Of a stretch of DNA of 32,266 nucleotides, positions 7,519 through 16,151 are shown in pieces. Under the pieces are notes generated by a model, which saw nothing but the letters and a program-made list of their open reading frames with translations, was not told the origin of the DNA and made no database searches. The stretch lies in assembly GCA_949320185.1 (NCBI GenBank), contig CASGHK010000042.1, positions 1-32,266 on the forward strand, written 5' to 3'. Position numbers and translations under genes: made by a program. Every line of letters starts with the position of its first letter. The first letter of the stretch is position 1. This DNA comes from an uncultured Methanomicrobiales archaeon. GTDB lineage: Archaea; Halobacteriota; Methanomicrobia; Methanomicrobiales; Methanospirillaceae.

Positions 7519-8815
7519 CCACCACCGCGTTCTCTATGAGGAGGTGCGGCGCCCCGTCCCCGACCGGGACCGACTGCCCGCCCTTGCCGCAGTACCCCTG
7601 GTGCATCCGCCGGTCGTCCGCGATCAGGGCGATATCGTGGAGCGTCCCCAGGATCTCGCCCGAGAGAGAGACGTCCCGGACCATCCCGCCGAGCTCGCCG
7701 CCCTCGACCAGGTACCCGAACTCGGCGTTGAACTGGAACATTCCCCGCCCGGGGTCCACCTGACCCCCCCGGGAACCGATCAGGAGGATGCCGTCTCTGC
7801 ACTCGGAGAGGCATTCGTCGTACGAGGAGTCCCCGTTCTCGATGAAGGTGTTCGACATCCGAACGAGAGGGACCTCTCCGGGCATCCCCCGGGCGTGGCC
7901 TGCCTGCCCGTTGCCGACCGCGGCGAGGGTCTCACGGGTATGCAGGAACGCGTTGATCACGCCGTCGCGGACCAGCTCGGTCCGGACCGTGGCCACGCCC
8001 TCGGCGTCGACCGGATCGAACCCGAACTCGGAGAGCGAAGGGTCGTCGACGATGGTGAGGCCCGGACCGCCTATCCGCTCGCCGATCCGCCCGGCGAGTA
8101 CGGAGTTACCCTCCCGGATCAGGTCACCCTCGGAGGCGTGTCCGACCGCCTCGTGGGCGAAGACGCCCGCGAGCTCGGGGTCCAGGACGACGCGCATCCG
8201 TCCCCCATTCGCGGCCTTCGCCCCGAGGAGGGCGATGGCCGTCTCCCGGGCCTTCTCGCCGCAGGGGACGCCGGCGCGGAGGGGGAAACCGTTCACGGCG
8301 TGCCGTCGCTCGTACCCCATCTGGACGACTCCGTTCTCCTCGGCGACGGCGAGGACGTTGAAGCCCGACCGACCGAGCTCGTAGGCGTACTCTACCCCCT
8401 CGGACGAGGCAAACCGGACCGTCTCGTGCCGCTCAGTGTAGACTGCCCGGGTGTTCCGGACGGATGGTCCTCGGGCCGCCGCCTCGACACCGGAGAGCAG
8501 CTGGGTCTTCTCCTCGATACCGAACTGCCGGGGGTCGTCCGACGGGGGCGGCACCGGCAGAACCCGGTACGGGGCGCTGGCGAGCTCGACCCTCTCGCCG
8601 GTCAGGTCGGCGAGGACGAGCGCCTCGGCGATGAACCGGTCGAGGTCGAGCGCACGGTAGTTATCGACCGAGACGACACCCCAGCCGGATGGCCCCAGGA
8701 CCCGGACCACGGCACGGTCGAAGAAGGAGGTGCTCGCCGACTCGATCACCCCGTTGTCGATGTCGATGCTGGTCGCCTCACCTGCCACGTGCCGGACGTC
8801 GTAGTAGCGCGGCAT
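7499..8815 (-). CDS. tldD: TldD metallopeptidase subunit
   Basis: A 438-residue TldD-family zinc peptidase. The metal-binding HEAVGH (221-226) fits HExxxH, and the C-terminal GYCGKGGQ supplies the conserved Cys expected as the third ligand. The N-terminal domain (DVRHVAGEATSIDIDNG) and GVPCGEKARETAIALLGAK region also match. TldD/TldE degrade short or unfolded peptides in the cytosol and are known in bacteria for processing microcin B17 and the CcdA antitoxin. The ATG at 8815 begins one base after the lonB stop, in the arrangement TGA-G-ATG, so translation is probably coupled to lonB. Confidence is high for family and catalytic competence. Confidence 0.95.
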   Translation of the reverse strand: MPRYYDVRHVAGEATSIDIDNGVIESASTSFFDRAVVRVLGPSGWGVVSVDNYRALDLDRFIAEALVLADLTGERVELASAPYRVLPVPPPSDDPRQFGIEEKTQLLSGVEAAARGPSVRNTRAVYTERHETVRFASSEGVEYAYELGRSGFNVLAVAEENGVVQMGYERRHAVNGFPLRAGVPCGEKARETAIALLGAKAANGGRMRVVLDPELAGVFAHEAVGHASEGDLIREGNSVLAGRIGERIGGPGLTIVDDPSLSEFGFDPVDAEGVATVRTELVRDGVINAFLHTRETLAAVGNGQAGHARGMPGEVPLVRMSNTFIENGDSSYDECLSECRDGILLIGSRGGQVDPGRGMFQFNAEFGYLVEGGELGGMVRDVSLSGEILGTLHDIALIADDRRMHQGYCGKGGQSVPVGDGAPHLLIENAVVGGSGHD

Positions 8816-8816
8816 C

Positions 8817-10733
8817 TCAGGCGGGGGTCGGGGCGGCCGGCCCTGGATGGAGGGTCGCAGCCGACTTTTCCGCGATCTTCCTGACCTTCGTGAGGAAGCC
8901 GGCCTCGTCGCGTGGGACGAGCGCTAACTTCAGCACCTCGTCGATCCGCGAGACCGGGATCACCCGGATACCCTCGCGGTACCGCTCCTCGATCATCACG
9001 TCGTCCATATTCGAGGCCGGGATCAGCACCGTCTGGATGCCGGCCTTCGCGGCCGCCTCGATCTTGTAGGTGACGCCGCCGACTGGAAGCACATCGCCGC
9101 GGACCGAGAGCGAACCGGTCATCGCGACGTCCTGGCGGACCGGGATCCCCTCGATCGCCGAGATGACGGCGGTCGCGACCGAGATCGAGGCCGAGTCGCC
9201 CTCGACTCCCTGGTAGGTGCCGATGAACTGGACGTGGACGTCGACGTTCCGGATGTCGGTCCCCGTGAACTTCTTGATGATCGCCGAGACGTTCTTGATC
9301 GACTCCTGTGCGATCTCCTTCAGGAGGCCGGTCGCGATCACGGTCCCGCCGTCGCTCGACTGGGTCGGGGTCACCTCGGCCATGATCGGGAGGACCGAGC
9401 CCGAGTCGGCGCCGACGACGGCCAGGCCGTTCACCCTCCCGACGGCGGTCCCCTGCACGACCGAGAGGTCGTAGTCCCGCATACGCCGGATGTAGTCGTC
9501 CGAGATCTGCTCCTCGACCGAGCGGGCGGTCTCCTTCGCCGCGATCACGTGCGCCGCCGTGGTCAGCTCCGCCCCCTCCTGCCGGGCGAGGTCGCCGGCG
9601 ACCCGGATCAGCCCGCCCATGTCCCGGAGCTTCAGGGTCAGGTGCCCCTTTCGCATCGAACGGCGCCGGGCCTCGCGGAGGACCTCGCGGATGGCGGAGG
9701 CGTCGAAATGCGGGATCTTCCCGTCATTCTGGACCTCCTGCGCGATGAACCGGACGAACTTCTGCCGGTTCTCTGGCGTGTCCTCCATCGTCTCGCGCAT
9801 GTAGACCTCGTAGCCGTACCCACGGATACGCGACCGAAGCGCAGGGTGCATCCCCTGCATCGCGTCCAGGTTGCCCGCCGCGATCATCACGAAGCGGCAG
9901 GGGACAGGCTCGGTTCGGACCATCGCGCCGGACGAGCGTTCGGACTGGCCGGTGATCGGGAACTCTCCCTCCTGGAGGGCGGTGAGGAGGTTCTGCTGCG
10001 AGTGCTGGGTCAGGGTGTTGATCTCGTCGATGAAAAGAACACCGCCGTGCGCTCGATGGATCGCGCCCGACTCGACCCTGTCGTGGGCGGGAGTCTCGAG
10101 CCCACCGGACTGGAACGGGTCATGACGAACGTCACCGAGGAGCGAGCCCGCCTGCGCCCCGGTGGCGTCCACGAACGGGGCGACGGCCGACGGGTCGTGG
10201 CTGACGAGCAGCTTCGGGACGAGCGCCTCCTCCTTCGGCGTCGAGTACCGGAGGGCCATGAAGACGAACGCGGCCGCGATGATGCCCATCAGCCACTGGA
10301 AGGTGATGAACGAGTAGCCGATGATCCCGACGAGCAGGAGCATCAGGAGGGTGTTCCGGAACTGGACTTTCTTACGGGCCTCCGTCTTGTGGGCGGCGAC
10401 GATCTGCTTTGCCCTGCCTGCGGGGACCGTCCGGACGATCGGGTTGTTGGAGTCCTCCCCGTTCGGGTAGACCATAATGTCCTGGATCTCCTCCTTCGGC
10501 AGGAGCTCGGACATCGCCTTGGCGAGCATGGACTTGCCAGTGCCGGGGCTGCCTATCATCATGACATGCCGGCGCTGGATGGCGGCCTTCTTGATCACCT
10601 CGACCGCGTGCTCCTGGCCGATCACCTGGTCGACAAGGCGCGGGGGGACCTCGATCTCGGAGGACGTGTCCACGATGACGTCGTCAAAGAGTGTCTCGTC
10701 CTGCGTAGAGACCGGTTCGATTGATGATTCCAT
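8817..10733 (-). CDS. lonB: Archaeal membrane-anchored Lon protease (LonB)
   Basis: A 638-residue ATP-dependent protease of the archaeal LonB type. It has Walker A GSPGTGKS (61-68), two hydrophobic helices inserted in the AAA domain (about 128-145 and 147-162) that anchor it in the membrane, and Walker B VLFIDE (232-237). The C-terminal protease domain carries catalytic Ser514 in [10 protein letters not shown] and Lys557 in [14 protein letters not shown]. LonB is the principal membrane-associated quality-control protease of euryarchaea. The ATG at 10733 has GAGGT about 10 nt upstream and a TATA-like element further up. It heads a same-strand run with tldD, tldE and a bofA-like gene. Confidence 0.97.
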   Translation of the reverse strand: MESSIEPVSTQDETLFDDVIVDTSSEIEVPPRLVDQVIGQEHAVEVIKKAAIQRRHVMMIGSPGTGKSMLAKAMSELLPKEEIQDIMVYPNGEDSNNPIVRTVPAGRAKQIVAAHKTEARKKVQFRNTLLMLLLVGIIGYSFITFQWLMGIIAAAFVFMALRYSTPKEEALVPKLLVSHDPSAVAPFVDATGAQAGSLLGDVRHDPFQSGGLETPAHDRVESGAIHRAHGGVLFIDEINTLTQHSQQNLLTALQEGEFPITGQSERSSGAMVRTEPVPCRFVMIAAGNLDAMQGMHPALRSRIRGYGYEVYMRETMEDTPENRQKFVRFIAQEVQNDGKIPHFDASAIREVLREARRRSMRKGHLTLKLRDMGGLIRVAGDLARQEGAELTTAAHVIAAKETARSVEEQISDDYIRRMRDYDLSVVQGTAVGRVNGLAVVGADSGSVLPIMAEVTPTQSSDGGTVIATGLLKEIAQESIKNVSAIIKKFTGTDIRNVDVHVQFIGTYQGVEGDSASISVATAVISAIEGIPVRQDVAMTGSLSVRGDVLPVGGVTYKIEAAAKAGIQTVLIPASNMDDVMIEERYREGIRVIPVSRIDEVLKLALVPRDEAGFLTKVRKIAEKSAATLHPGPAAPTPA

Positions 10734-10761
10734 TGTGATGGTGACCTCTCGACCCCTGATT

Positions 10762-10794
10762 GATTTATATTTTTTCGGGCCGATCGTTTAAGTA
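10762..10794. promoter_or_regulatory. Divergent lonB / prs promoter region
   Basis: An AT-rich island in GC-rich surroundings between the two divergent start codons. AAAAATATAAATC on the minus strand (10762-10774) is a good TATA box for lonB. On the plus strand either the same element or TTTAAGTA (10787-10794) could serve prs. The closer box would place transcription start on the prs ribosome-binding site, so the shared TATATTT element is the better candidate for both. Confidence 0.5.
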
Positions 10795-10820
10795 CTTTCA
10801 GCTCAGGGACGTGGAGGACG

Positions 10821-11663
10821 ATGAAGCTCATATGTACGCAGGCCTCGCAGGTCCTCGGCGCACGGCTTGCGGGCCGGCTCGGGGTCGAGACGATCGATGT
10901 CAAGTATTCCCGTTTCCCCGACGGGGAGAGCTCGCTCGTCCGGGACGAGACAGACGACGAGACCGTGATCGTGGCAGCCGTCACCGGTGCAGAAGCGCTG
11001 GTGGAACTCCTCCTGCTGATCGACGCCTGTGATGAATCGACGAACACTCTCGTCCTGCCCTACATGGCCTATGCGCGCCAGGACCGGCGTTTTCGGCCCG
11101 GAGAGCCCCTCTCTGCCCGCGCGATCGCGCGGGCAGTTTCGACCGGCGTCGACCGGGTGATCACCGTGAACCTCCACGACCCATCGGTGCTCGGGCACTT
11201 CCAGGTCCCTGCGGAAAATATCTCGATCGCCCCCCAGGTCGGGGCGTGGGTGGCCAACGGCCACGAAGACGGACCACTTGTCCTCTCTCCGGACGACGGG
11301 GCGGCCCGGTTCGCAGCGGAGGTGGCGGCCGTCGGGGGGTTCGACCACGACTACCTGGACAAGACCCGGCTCTCGGGCGAGCAGGTCGAGATCCGCCCGA
11401 AGTCGCTCCCGGCCGAAGGGCGAGAGGTCGTCATCGTGGACGACATCATCTCGACCGGCGGGACGCTCGCGACGGCGGCCCGAATGCTCCTCGACCAGGG
11501 GGCGATCGCGGTTCATGCCGCCTGCGTCCACGGGGTCTTCGCGGGCGGAGCCCTCCTTCACCTCGCCGCCGCCGGGGTGGAGAGAGTGGTCTGCTCGGAC
11601 ACGATCGAGCGGGCGAACTCCTGTATCACGGCGGCGGACCGTCTGGCCGATACGCTCCGCTGA
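10821..11663 (+). CDS. prs: Ribose-phosphate pyrophosphokinase
   Basis: A 280-residue archaeal PRPP synthase, making 5-phosphoribosyl-1-diphosphate from ribose 5-phosphate and ATP for nucleotide, histidine and methanopterin-type cofactor synthesis. Signatures include RFPDGES (31-37), the flexible ATP loop YARQDRRFRPGE (84-95), the NLHD block (117-120), and the PRPP-binding loop VVIVDDIISTGGT (203-215). It is shorter than the bacterial enzyme, as usual for archaea. The ATG follows GTGGAGG with 3-nt spacing. The stop codon overlaps the start of the Nob1 gene (TGATG), so the two are translationally coupled. A 24-bp perfect palindrome lies inside the coding sequence at 11113-11136. Confidence 0.95.
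   Translation: MKLICTQASQVLGARLAGRLGVETIDVKYSRFPDGESSLVRDETDDETVIVAAVTGAEALVELLLLIDACDESTNTLVLPYMAYARQDRRFRPGEPLSARAIARAVSTGVDRVITVNLHDPSVLGHFQVPAENISIAPQVGAWVANGHEDGPLVLSPDDGAARFAAEVAAVGGFDHDYLDKTRLSGEQVEIRPKSLPAEGREVVIVDDIISTGGTLATAARMLLDQGAIAVHAACVHGVFAGGALLHLAAAGVERVVCSDTIERANSCITAADRLADTLR
11113..11136. repeat. 24-bp perfect palindrome inside prs
   Basis: The 24 bases are their own reverse complement, centred on CGCGCGATCGCGCG and flanked by CTGCC and GGCAG. They encode Ser-Ala-Arg-Ala-Ile-Ala-Arg-Ala-Val of PRPP synthase. Could be chance in GC-rich Ala/Arg codons, a methylation or protein-binding site, or an mRNA hairpin. Confidence 0.8.
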
Positions 11664-12196
11664 TGGCGGTCGACGGTCCCGTCCTGGTCCTCGATGCATC
11701 GGCTTTCTTCGCCGGAGGCGAGGCGCTGCTCGCAAGCTGTAGTCCAGACGACCAGCTCCTGACCACACCGTCGGCCGCGGACGAGGTCCGAGACGCAGCC
11801 GCTCGGTGCCGGCTCGAACTGATGCTCGAGCGTGGCCTCCGGGTTCTCGCCCCCTGCCCCGCCTCTCTGGCGGCGGTCTCCGAGGCGGCCGTCGCGACGG
11901 GTGAGATTGACCGCATCTCGTCGACCGACCGCGAGGTCCTCGCGCTCGCCCACGAACACGGTGCGGTCCTGGTCACAGATGACTTCGCGCTCCAGAACGC
12001 GGCACGGCGGCTCGGCGTCCCCTGCCGGCAGATAGCACAGCGGGCAGCTGCGCCGCGCCGGCGGGGGTACCGGTGCGCCGGCTGCAGGAGGTTCGGCGAC
12101 GGGCCGGGGGAGTGCCCGGTCTGCGGAGCGGCATTCGGGCCGGTCCGGAGGAGGTCGGCAGGGAGAGGGGCGCGCGATCGGACAATACATAAATAG
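11663..12196 (+). CDS. nob1: Endoribonuclease Nob1 (PIN domain plus zinc ribbon)
   Basis: A 177-residue protein with an N-terminal PIN nuclease domain and a C-terminal rubredoxin-like zinc ribbon, the archaeal Nob1 layout. Nob1 trims the 3' end of small-subunit rRNA precursors. PIN acidic residues are visible as Asp11 (VLDASAFF), Glu41 (AADEVRD), Asp89 (STDREV) and Asp106 (VTDDFAL). The zinc ligands are Cys138/Cys141 (CAGC) and Cys151/Cys154 (CPVC). The start is the ATG in the TGATG overlap with prs. The same frame is open much further upstream but only as a by-product of GC-rich prs. The C-terminal tail is Arg-rich, suiting RNA binding. Confidence 0.92.
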   Translation: MAVDGPVLVLDASAFFAGGEALLASCSPDDQLLTTPSAADEVRDAAARCRLELMLERGLRVLAPCPASLAAVSEAAVATGEIDRISSTDREVLALAHEHGAVLVTDDFALQNAARRLGVPCRQIAQRAAAPRRRGYRCAGCRRFGDGPGECPVCGAAFGPVRRRSAGRGARDRTIHK

Positions 12197-12218
12197 TCTG
12201 TGACGGACCCTCTTTCCA
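12187..12218 (+). promoter_or_regulatory. Promoter of the GfcR-like gene, overlapping the nob1 stop
   Basis: ATACATAAAT (12187-12196) contains a TATA-like box that includes the nob1 stop codon. About 26 bp downstream of its centre is the ATG at 12218, and there is no ribosome-binding site before it, so a leaderless message independent of prs-nob1 is likely. Confidence 0.5.
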
Positions 12219-12826
12219 TGACCTCGCTCGACGAGCTGATCGCAAAAGCCCGCCTGCTCATCTCCGAGGGGCACTCACCCGGGCAGATCGCGGACGAGCT
12301 CTCGCTCTCGATGGAGACCGTGACCTGGCTGTTGACCCAGAAGAAGGGGGACGTGGCGCCGAAGGATGTCCACATCGACTGGACCGTGGTCTCCTCCAAC
12401 GCCCTCCTGCTCGATGATGTCGCGCGCCTGATGCTCGACCGGTATCACTGCGCCGGGCCGGGAGGCGAGAAGGCCGATCTCGGCACCGTTTCGGTCGTGG
12501 GGATCGCGCTCTCGGGCGTCCCACTTGCGACCCTGATCGCGGCGAGTGAGGGGGCCAGGTTCGCGATCTACCACCCGGCAAAGCACTCAACCGCGGAGAA
12601 GCCGACCGGTTCGATGTCAGGGAACTTCTCCGCGATCGCCGGCGAGCGCTGCATCATCGTCGACGACGTGATCACGAGCGGCCGGACGATGCACGAGGTC
12701 GTCGACTATCTCCGCCGGCACAAGGCGACGCCGGTCGCGATCTGGGTTCTCTTCGACAAGCGCGGGATCAAAGAAGTGGACGGCGTCCCGGTCTACCCGG
12801 TCTTCCGTGTCTCGCGGATCGACTGA
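12218..12826 (+). CDS. gfcR: GfcR-like PRPP-domain transcription regulator (orotate phosphoribosyltransferase-like)
   Basis: A 202-residue protein with an N-terminal helix-turn-helix (about residues 4-42, including [21 protein letters not shown]) fused to a type I phosphoribosyltransferase domain with the PRPP loop [13 protein letters not shown] (145-157). This architecture matches the archaeal orotate phosphoribosyltransferase-like family. Its haloarchaeal member GfcR activates glycolytic genes. It is more likely a PRPP- or nucleotide-sensing regulator than a pyrimidine enzyme. The ATG at 12218 is chosen because the TATA box spacing points to it; an upstream GTG at 12200 would add six residues. 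Its position just behind PRPP synthase is consistent with sensing that enzyme's product. Confidence 0.85.
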   Translation: MTSLDELIAKARLLISEGHSPGQIADELSLSMETVTWLLTQKKGDVAPKDVHIDWTVVSSNALLLDDVARLMLDRYHCAGPGGEKADLGTVSVVGIALSGVPLATLIAASEGARFAIYHPAKHSTAEKPTGSMSGNFSAIAGERCIIVDDVITSGRTMHEVVDYLRRHKATPVAIWVLFDKRGIKEVDGVPVYPVFRVSRID

Positions 12827-12839
12827 AACAGAGGGAAAG

Positions 12840-12890
12840 AATATATAGAACAACAAATCACATTTTTAGCACTCTTACCCGACAGGGAGG
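12840..12890 (+). promoter_or_regulatory. Thermosome promoter and ribosome-binding site
   Basis: AATATATA (12840-12847), preceded by a purine-rich GAGGGAAAG resembling a BRE, is a strong archaeal core promoter with transcription expected near 12870. GGGAGG at 12885-12890 sits 7 nt before the GTG start and fixes it. This is one of the few genes here with both a clear TATA box and a clear leader with Shine-Dalgarno sequence. Confidence 0.65.
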
Positions 12891-12897
12891 TTATACC

Positions 12898-14490
12898 GTG
12901 CTTTCAGGACAGCCGATCATCATTCTCAAGGACAACGTCGAGCGGACCCGCGGGCAGGAAGCCCAGCGTTCGAACATCGCCGCCGCAAAGGCGATCGCCT
13001 CTGCCGTCCGGACCACGCTCGGTCCCCGGGGTATGGACAAGATGCTGGTCTCGTCGACCGGTGACGTCGTTATCACGAACGACGGGGCCACGATCCTCAG
13101 CGAGATGTCGGTGCAGCATCCCGGCGCCAAGATGGTGATCGAGGTCGCCGAGACGCAGGACGACGAGGTCGGGGACGGGACGACCACGGCATGCATCCTG
13201 GTCGGCGCGCTGATGGAACAGGCCGAATTGATGCTCGCCAAGATGGTTCACCCGACCGTGATCGCGAACGGCTACACGATGGCCATGAACAAGGCGCTCG
13301 AGATCGTCGAGGAGAACTCGATCAGGGTTGACCCGGCCGACCGCGAGACGCTCCTCAAGATCGCCGACACCTCCATGACCGGCAAGTCGATCGAGCAGGT
13401 CAAGGACAGGTTGAATGGGATCGTCGTCGACGCGGTGATGACCGTCGCCGAGAAGAAGAACGGCGGCATCGTCGTCGACCGTGACGACATCATGATCAAG
13501 AAGCAGAAGGGCGACTCGATCGATGACGCCGCCCTGATCAAGGGGATCGTGATCGATAAGAAGCGCGCGTCCGAGTCGATGCCGAAGAAGGTCGTGAACG
13601 CGAAGGTCGCCCTCGTCGCCCAGCCGCTCGAGATCACCAAGACCCAGGTCAAGGCCAAGATCAAGATCAGCACGGCAGACCAGATGAGTGCATTCAGCGC
13701 CCAGGAACGCGAGGCGCTCAAGCAGCTCGCGGACACGGTGATCGCGTCGGGTGCAAACGTCCTCCTCTGCCAGAAGGGGATCTCGGACCCGGTCCTGTAC
13801 TACCTCGCAAAGGCCGGGGTCATGGCGCTGCAGGACGTGAAGGAGAAGGACCTCAAGTATACCGCCCGGGCACTCTCCGCGAAGATCGTCAACAAGGTCA
13901 CGGACCTCTCGGCCGACGACCTCGGATTTGCAGCCCTCGTCCATGAGGAGGACGACGCCGAGCTGGTCACCTTCTCGGGCTGCGACAACCCGAAGGCGAT
14001 CACGGTCCTGCTCCGCGGGTCGACCGAGTACCTCCTCGACGAGCTCGAGCGGGCGGTCGTGGATGGCACCTCGGTGGTCGCGGACGCGATGGAGGACGGC
14101 ACCTTCGTGGTCGGCGGCGGCGCGGTCGAGATCGAGCTCTCGCTCCGGCTCCGCGACTATGCCGCCTCGGTCGGCGGTCGGGTGCAGCTCGCGATCGACG
14201 CGTTCGCGACAGCCTTCGAGGCAATCCCCCTCACCCTCGCCGAGAACTCGGGCTTCAACCCACTCGACAAGCTCGTCGACCTCCGGACTGCCCACGCGAA
14301 GGGCGGCAGGAACATGGGCCTGAACGTCTTCACGGGTAGCGTCGTCGACATGCTCGATGCGGGCGTCATCGAGCCGGCGCGGGTGAAGCGACAGGCGATC
14401 CAGTCGGGCGCCGAGACCGCGATCCTCCTGATCAGGGTCGACGACATGATGGTCACCCAGACAAAGGCTCCCGGCATGCCCGGGATGTAA
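12898..14490 (+). CDS. thsA: Thermosome subunit (group II chaperonin)
   Basis: A 530-residue archaeal chaperonin subunit that forms an eight-membered double-ring folding chamber with a built-in lid. Signature blocks are [14 protein letters not shown] near the N-terminus, NDGATIL, the ATPase motif GDGTTTA, and [10 protein letters not shown] towards the C-terminus. The C-terminus ends in the Gly/Met-rich tail GMPGM typical of these proteins. GTG start set by the Shine-Dalgarno sequence. Full length for the family, with no sign of damage. The subunit letter is a guess because other paralogues may lie elsewhere in the genome. Confidence 0.97.
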   Translation: MLSGQPIIILKDNVERTRGQEAQRSNIAAAKAIASAVRTTLGPRGMDKMLVSSTGDVVITNDGATILSEMSVQHPGAKMVIEVAETQDDEVGDGTTTACILVGALMEQAELMLAKMVHPTVIANGYTMAMNKALEIVEENSIRVDPADRETLLKIADTSMTGKSIEQVKDRLNGIVVDAVMTVAEKKNGGIVVDRDDIMIKKQKGDSIDDAALIKGIVIDKKRASESMPKKVVNAKVALVAQPLEITKTQVKAKIKISTADQMSAFSAQEREALKQLADTVIASGANVLLCQKGISDPVLYYLAKAGVMALQDVKEKDLKYTARALSAKIVNKVTDLSADDLGFAALVHEEDDAELVTFSGCDNPKAITVLLRGSTEYLLDELERAVVDGTSVVADAMEDGTFVVGGGAVEIELSLRLRDYAASVGGRVQLAIDAFATAFEAIPLTLAENSGFNPLDKLVDLRTAHAKGGRNMGLNVFTGSVVDMLDAGVIEPARVKRQAIQSGAETAILLIRVDDMMVTQTKAPGMPGM

Positions 14491-14495
14491 TCCAG

Positions 14496-14510
14496 CTTCC
14501 CTTTTTTTCT
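14496..14510 (+). terminator. T-rich terminator after the thermosome gene
   Basis: CTTCCCTTTTTTTCT, with seven consecutive T (14502-14508), begins about ten bases after the stop codon. Archaeal transcription commonly ends at such T-runs without needing a hairpin. Confidence 0.6.
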
Positions 14511-15425
14511 ATCGCCCCTTCCGAAGGACTCGTGCGCGAGCGCCTTCGACCAGCCTTCCGGGCACCGACTCCCACCGCTTCACAGATCTCATCGTTGCAG
14601 CGCTGCTGCACGGGGACGGGCCAATAGAGGTTCCGGGGTGCCTTTCGGGATCGACCTGTTCGGAGACTCTCATCCGGGGATGGGGCCCAACAACCGACCC
14701 GGGAAGGATGGGAATGCATGGACTCCTCAGCGGAACCTCGGGCCCACCAGGGCGCAGCGGGCGCCTGCCAGGGAGGCGAGCGCGACAGAAACCCTGATCG
14801 CTGCACCTACCCCTCATCCAGCGGGAGGGGACCTATCGGCGCGACGTACCACCAGGACGAAGAGGCTGGGGACCATTGAAACCCCAGACGTCACAAGTCG
14901 AATGGGTATGGGAGCTCAGGACAGGGGTGTGATGACCACGGTGCCGGTGATCGCGCGGCGAACGTCCGAGCCGGGTTTTGAATTCTGAAGGCCCGGTTTT
15001 CGACAGACCTCCCCCAGTTTTAAGTAATATTTGATCTTCCATTGCATTAATTCATACAAATTCTTATATTTTGTAATACCCAAGATCGTCTCAAGCACCG
15101 ATGCGACCCACCCCGATCCGCCGGTGCAAGACTGCCACTGGCAGGACAGAGACAAGAACAGGGCTCCAAAGGAGGGATCAAAGGTCGAGGCGATACAACG
15201 AGGGTTCGCAGCCGAGTACAGGGTGATACCAGATTGATGCACGTCCTCCAGTCTCTTCCCCCGTGAACGGGAAGACAGGAGATGGCCGGGTGACGCCGGC
15301 CCATCCCAATCCTCTTCTCCTTCAACAGGGCTCTTCTTCAGGCCCGAGGTCCCGTTCGTTCCAATAAAAGCCACCCGGTGGGAGGGCACCCCGAGGCCAC
15401 GACGATCTGACGCTACAACGGCGGA
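14511..15425. other. Gene-poor intergenic stretch with an AT-rich patch and hairpins
   Basis: About 915 bp without a convincing gene. Open frames on both strands (for example 14638-14988 plus, 14916-15389 minus) have scattered composition, no domain-like pattern and no ribosome-binding sites. Bases 15010-15085 are strikingly AT-rich compared with the surroundings. TTATATTT at 15064-15071 could be a TATA box reading right. Beyond it lie inverted repeats: a TGCC/GGCA hairpin near 15133-15143, CTTCCC/GGGAAG near 15255-15275 and GATGGCCGG/CCGGCCCATC near 15282-15307. This may encode an untranslated RNA, or be decayed gene remains. Confidence 0.4.
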
Positions 15426-16151
15426 TCAGATCGTGGTCCGCCGGAAGAGGTATGACGAGAAGGTGACCATGGCCATGCAGAGCACGACCAGGACCACGAG
15501 GCTCGACCAGGCGAACGGCGGGGCGGAGAACGACCGAATCAGGTCGATCGCAAGCGAGACTGGGTTCACCTGGGCGATTGCGCGTAGCCAGGCAGGCATT
15601 ACGTCGTACGGCATCAGGGCGGACGAGGTGAAGAAGAGCGGCATTGAGATGACCGCGTTCACCGCTGCGTACGAGTCGTGGTCCTGGACGTAGAGCGCGA
15701 TCGCAGTCGAGAAGGCGGAGAGAAGGACCCCGAAGAGGCCGAGGACCAGGTAGGAGAAGAGCACCATCCCCGGCTCGAAGAGGGTGGCCCCGAGCAGGAC
15801 GGCGAGCACCATGATCACCGTTGCCTGGAGGAGGCCCCTCACCGTGATGAAGAGTATCTTGCCGAAGAGGATCGCCTCCCGCGGCGAGGGGAGCGCCAGG
15901 AACTTGTTGAGAAAGCCGAGGATCTTGTCGAAGATCAGGGACGAGCCTCCCTGCATCCCTGCCGTGAGCATCGTGAGCACCAGGATTCCCGGTACGATGA
16001 AGTCCAGGTAGTTGTCCGTGAAACGGGTCGGGAGCGCCAGGCCAACGAAGATCAGCCAGGCAGCCGGCATGATCAGGGTGGAGTAGACATTGAAATGGCT
16101 CCGGGTCCAGCGGCGCATGTCGCGCAGGAAGTAGACCAGAACCGCGTTCAT
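15426..16151 (-). CDS. ABC-2 type transporter permease (DrrB-like)
   Basis: A 241-residue membrane permease with six hydrophobic segments. The cytoplasmic N-terminus FLRDMRRWTRSHFNVYSTLIMP and the later NPVSLAIDLIRSF block near the C-terminus are typical of ABC-2/DrrB-like exporters. It pairs with the ATPase encoded immediately upstream: its ATG overlaps the ATPase stop by four bases (ATGA). Such pairs export drugs, lipids, polysaccharide precursors or peptides; the sequence does not reveal the substrate. Downstream is the gene-poor stretch. Confidence 0.9.
   Translation of the reverse strand: MNAVLVYFLRDMRRWTRSHFNVYSTLIMPAAWLIFVGLALPTRFTDNYLDFIVPGILVLTMLTAGMQGGSSLIFDKILGFLNKFLALPSPREAILFGKILFITVRGLLQATVIMVLAVLLGATLFEPGMVLFSYLVLGLFGVLLSAFSTAIALYVQDHDSYAAVNAVISMPLFFTSSALMPYDVMPAWLRAIAQVNPVSLAIDLIRSFSAPPFAWSSLVVLVVLCMAMVTFSSYLFRRTTI

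Noticed and set aside
14638..14988. Plus-strand open frame of 116 codons after the thermosome
   Set aside because: No ribosome-binding site, low-complexity mix of Pro, Arg, Thr, and no family resemblance; opposite-strand frames here are no better.
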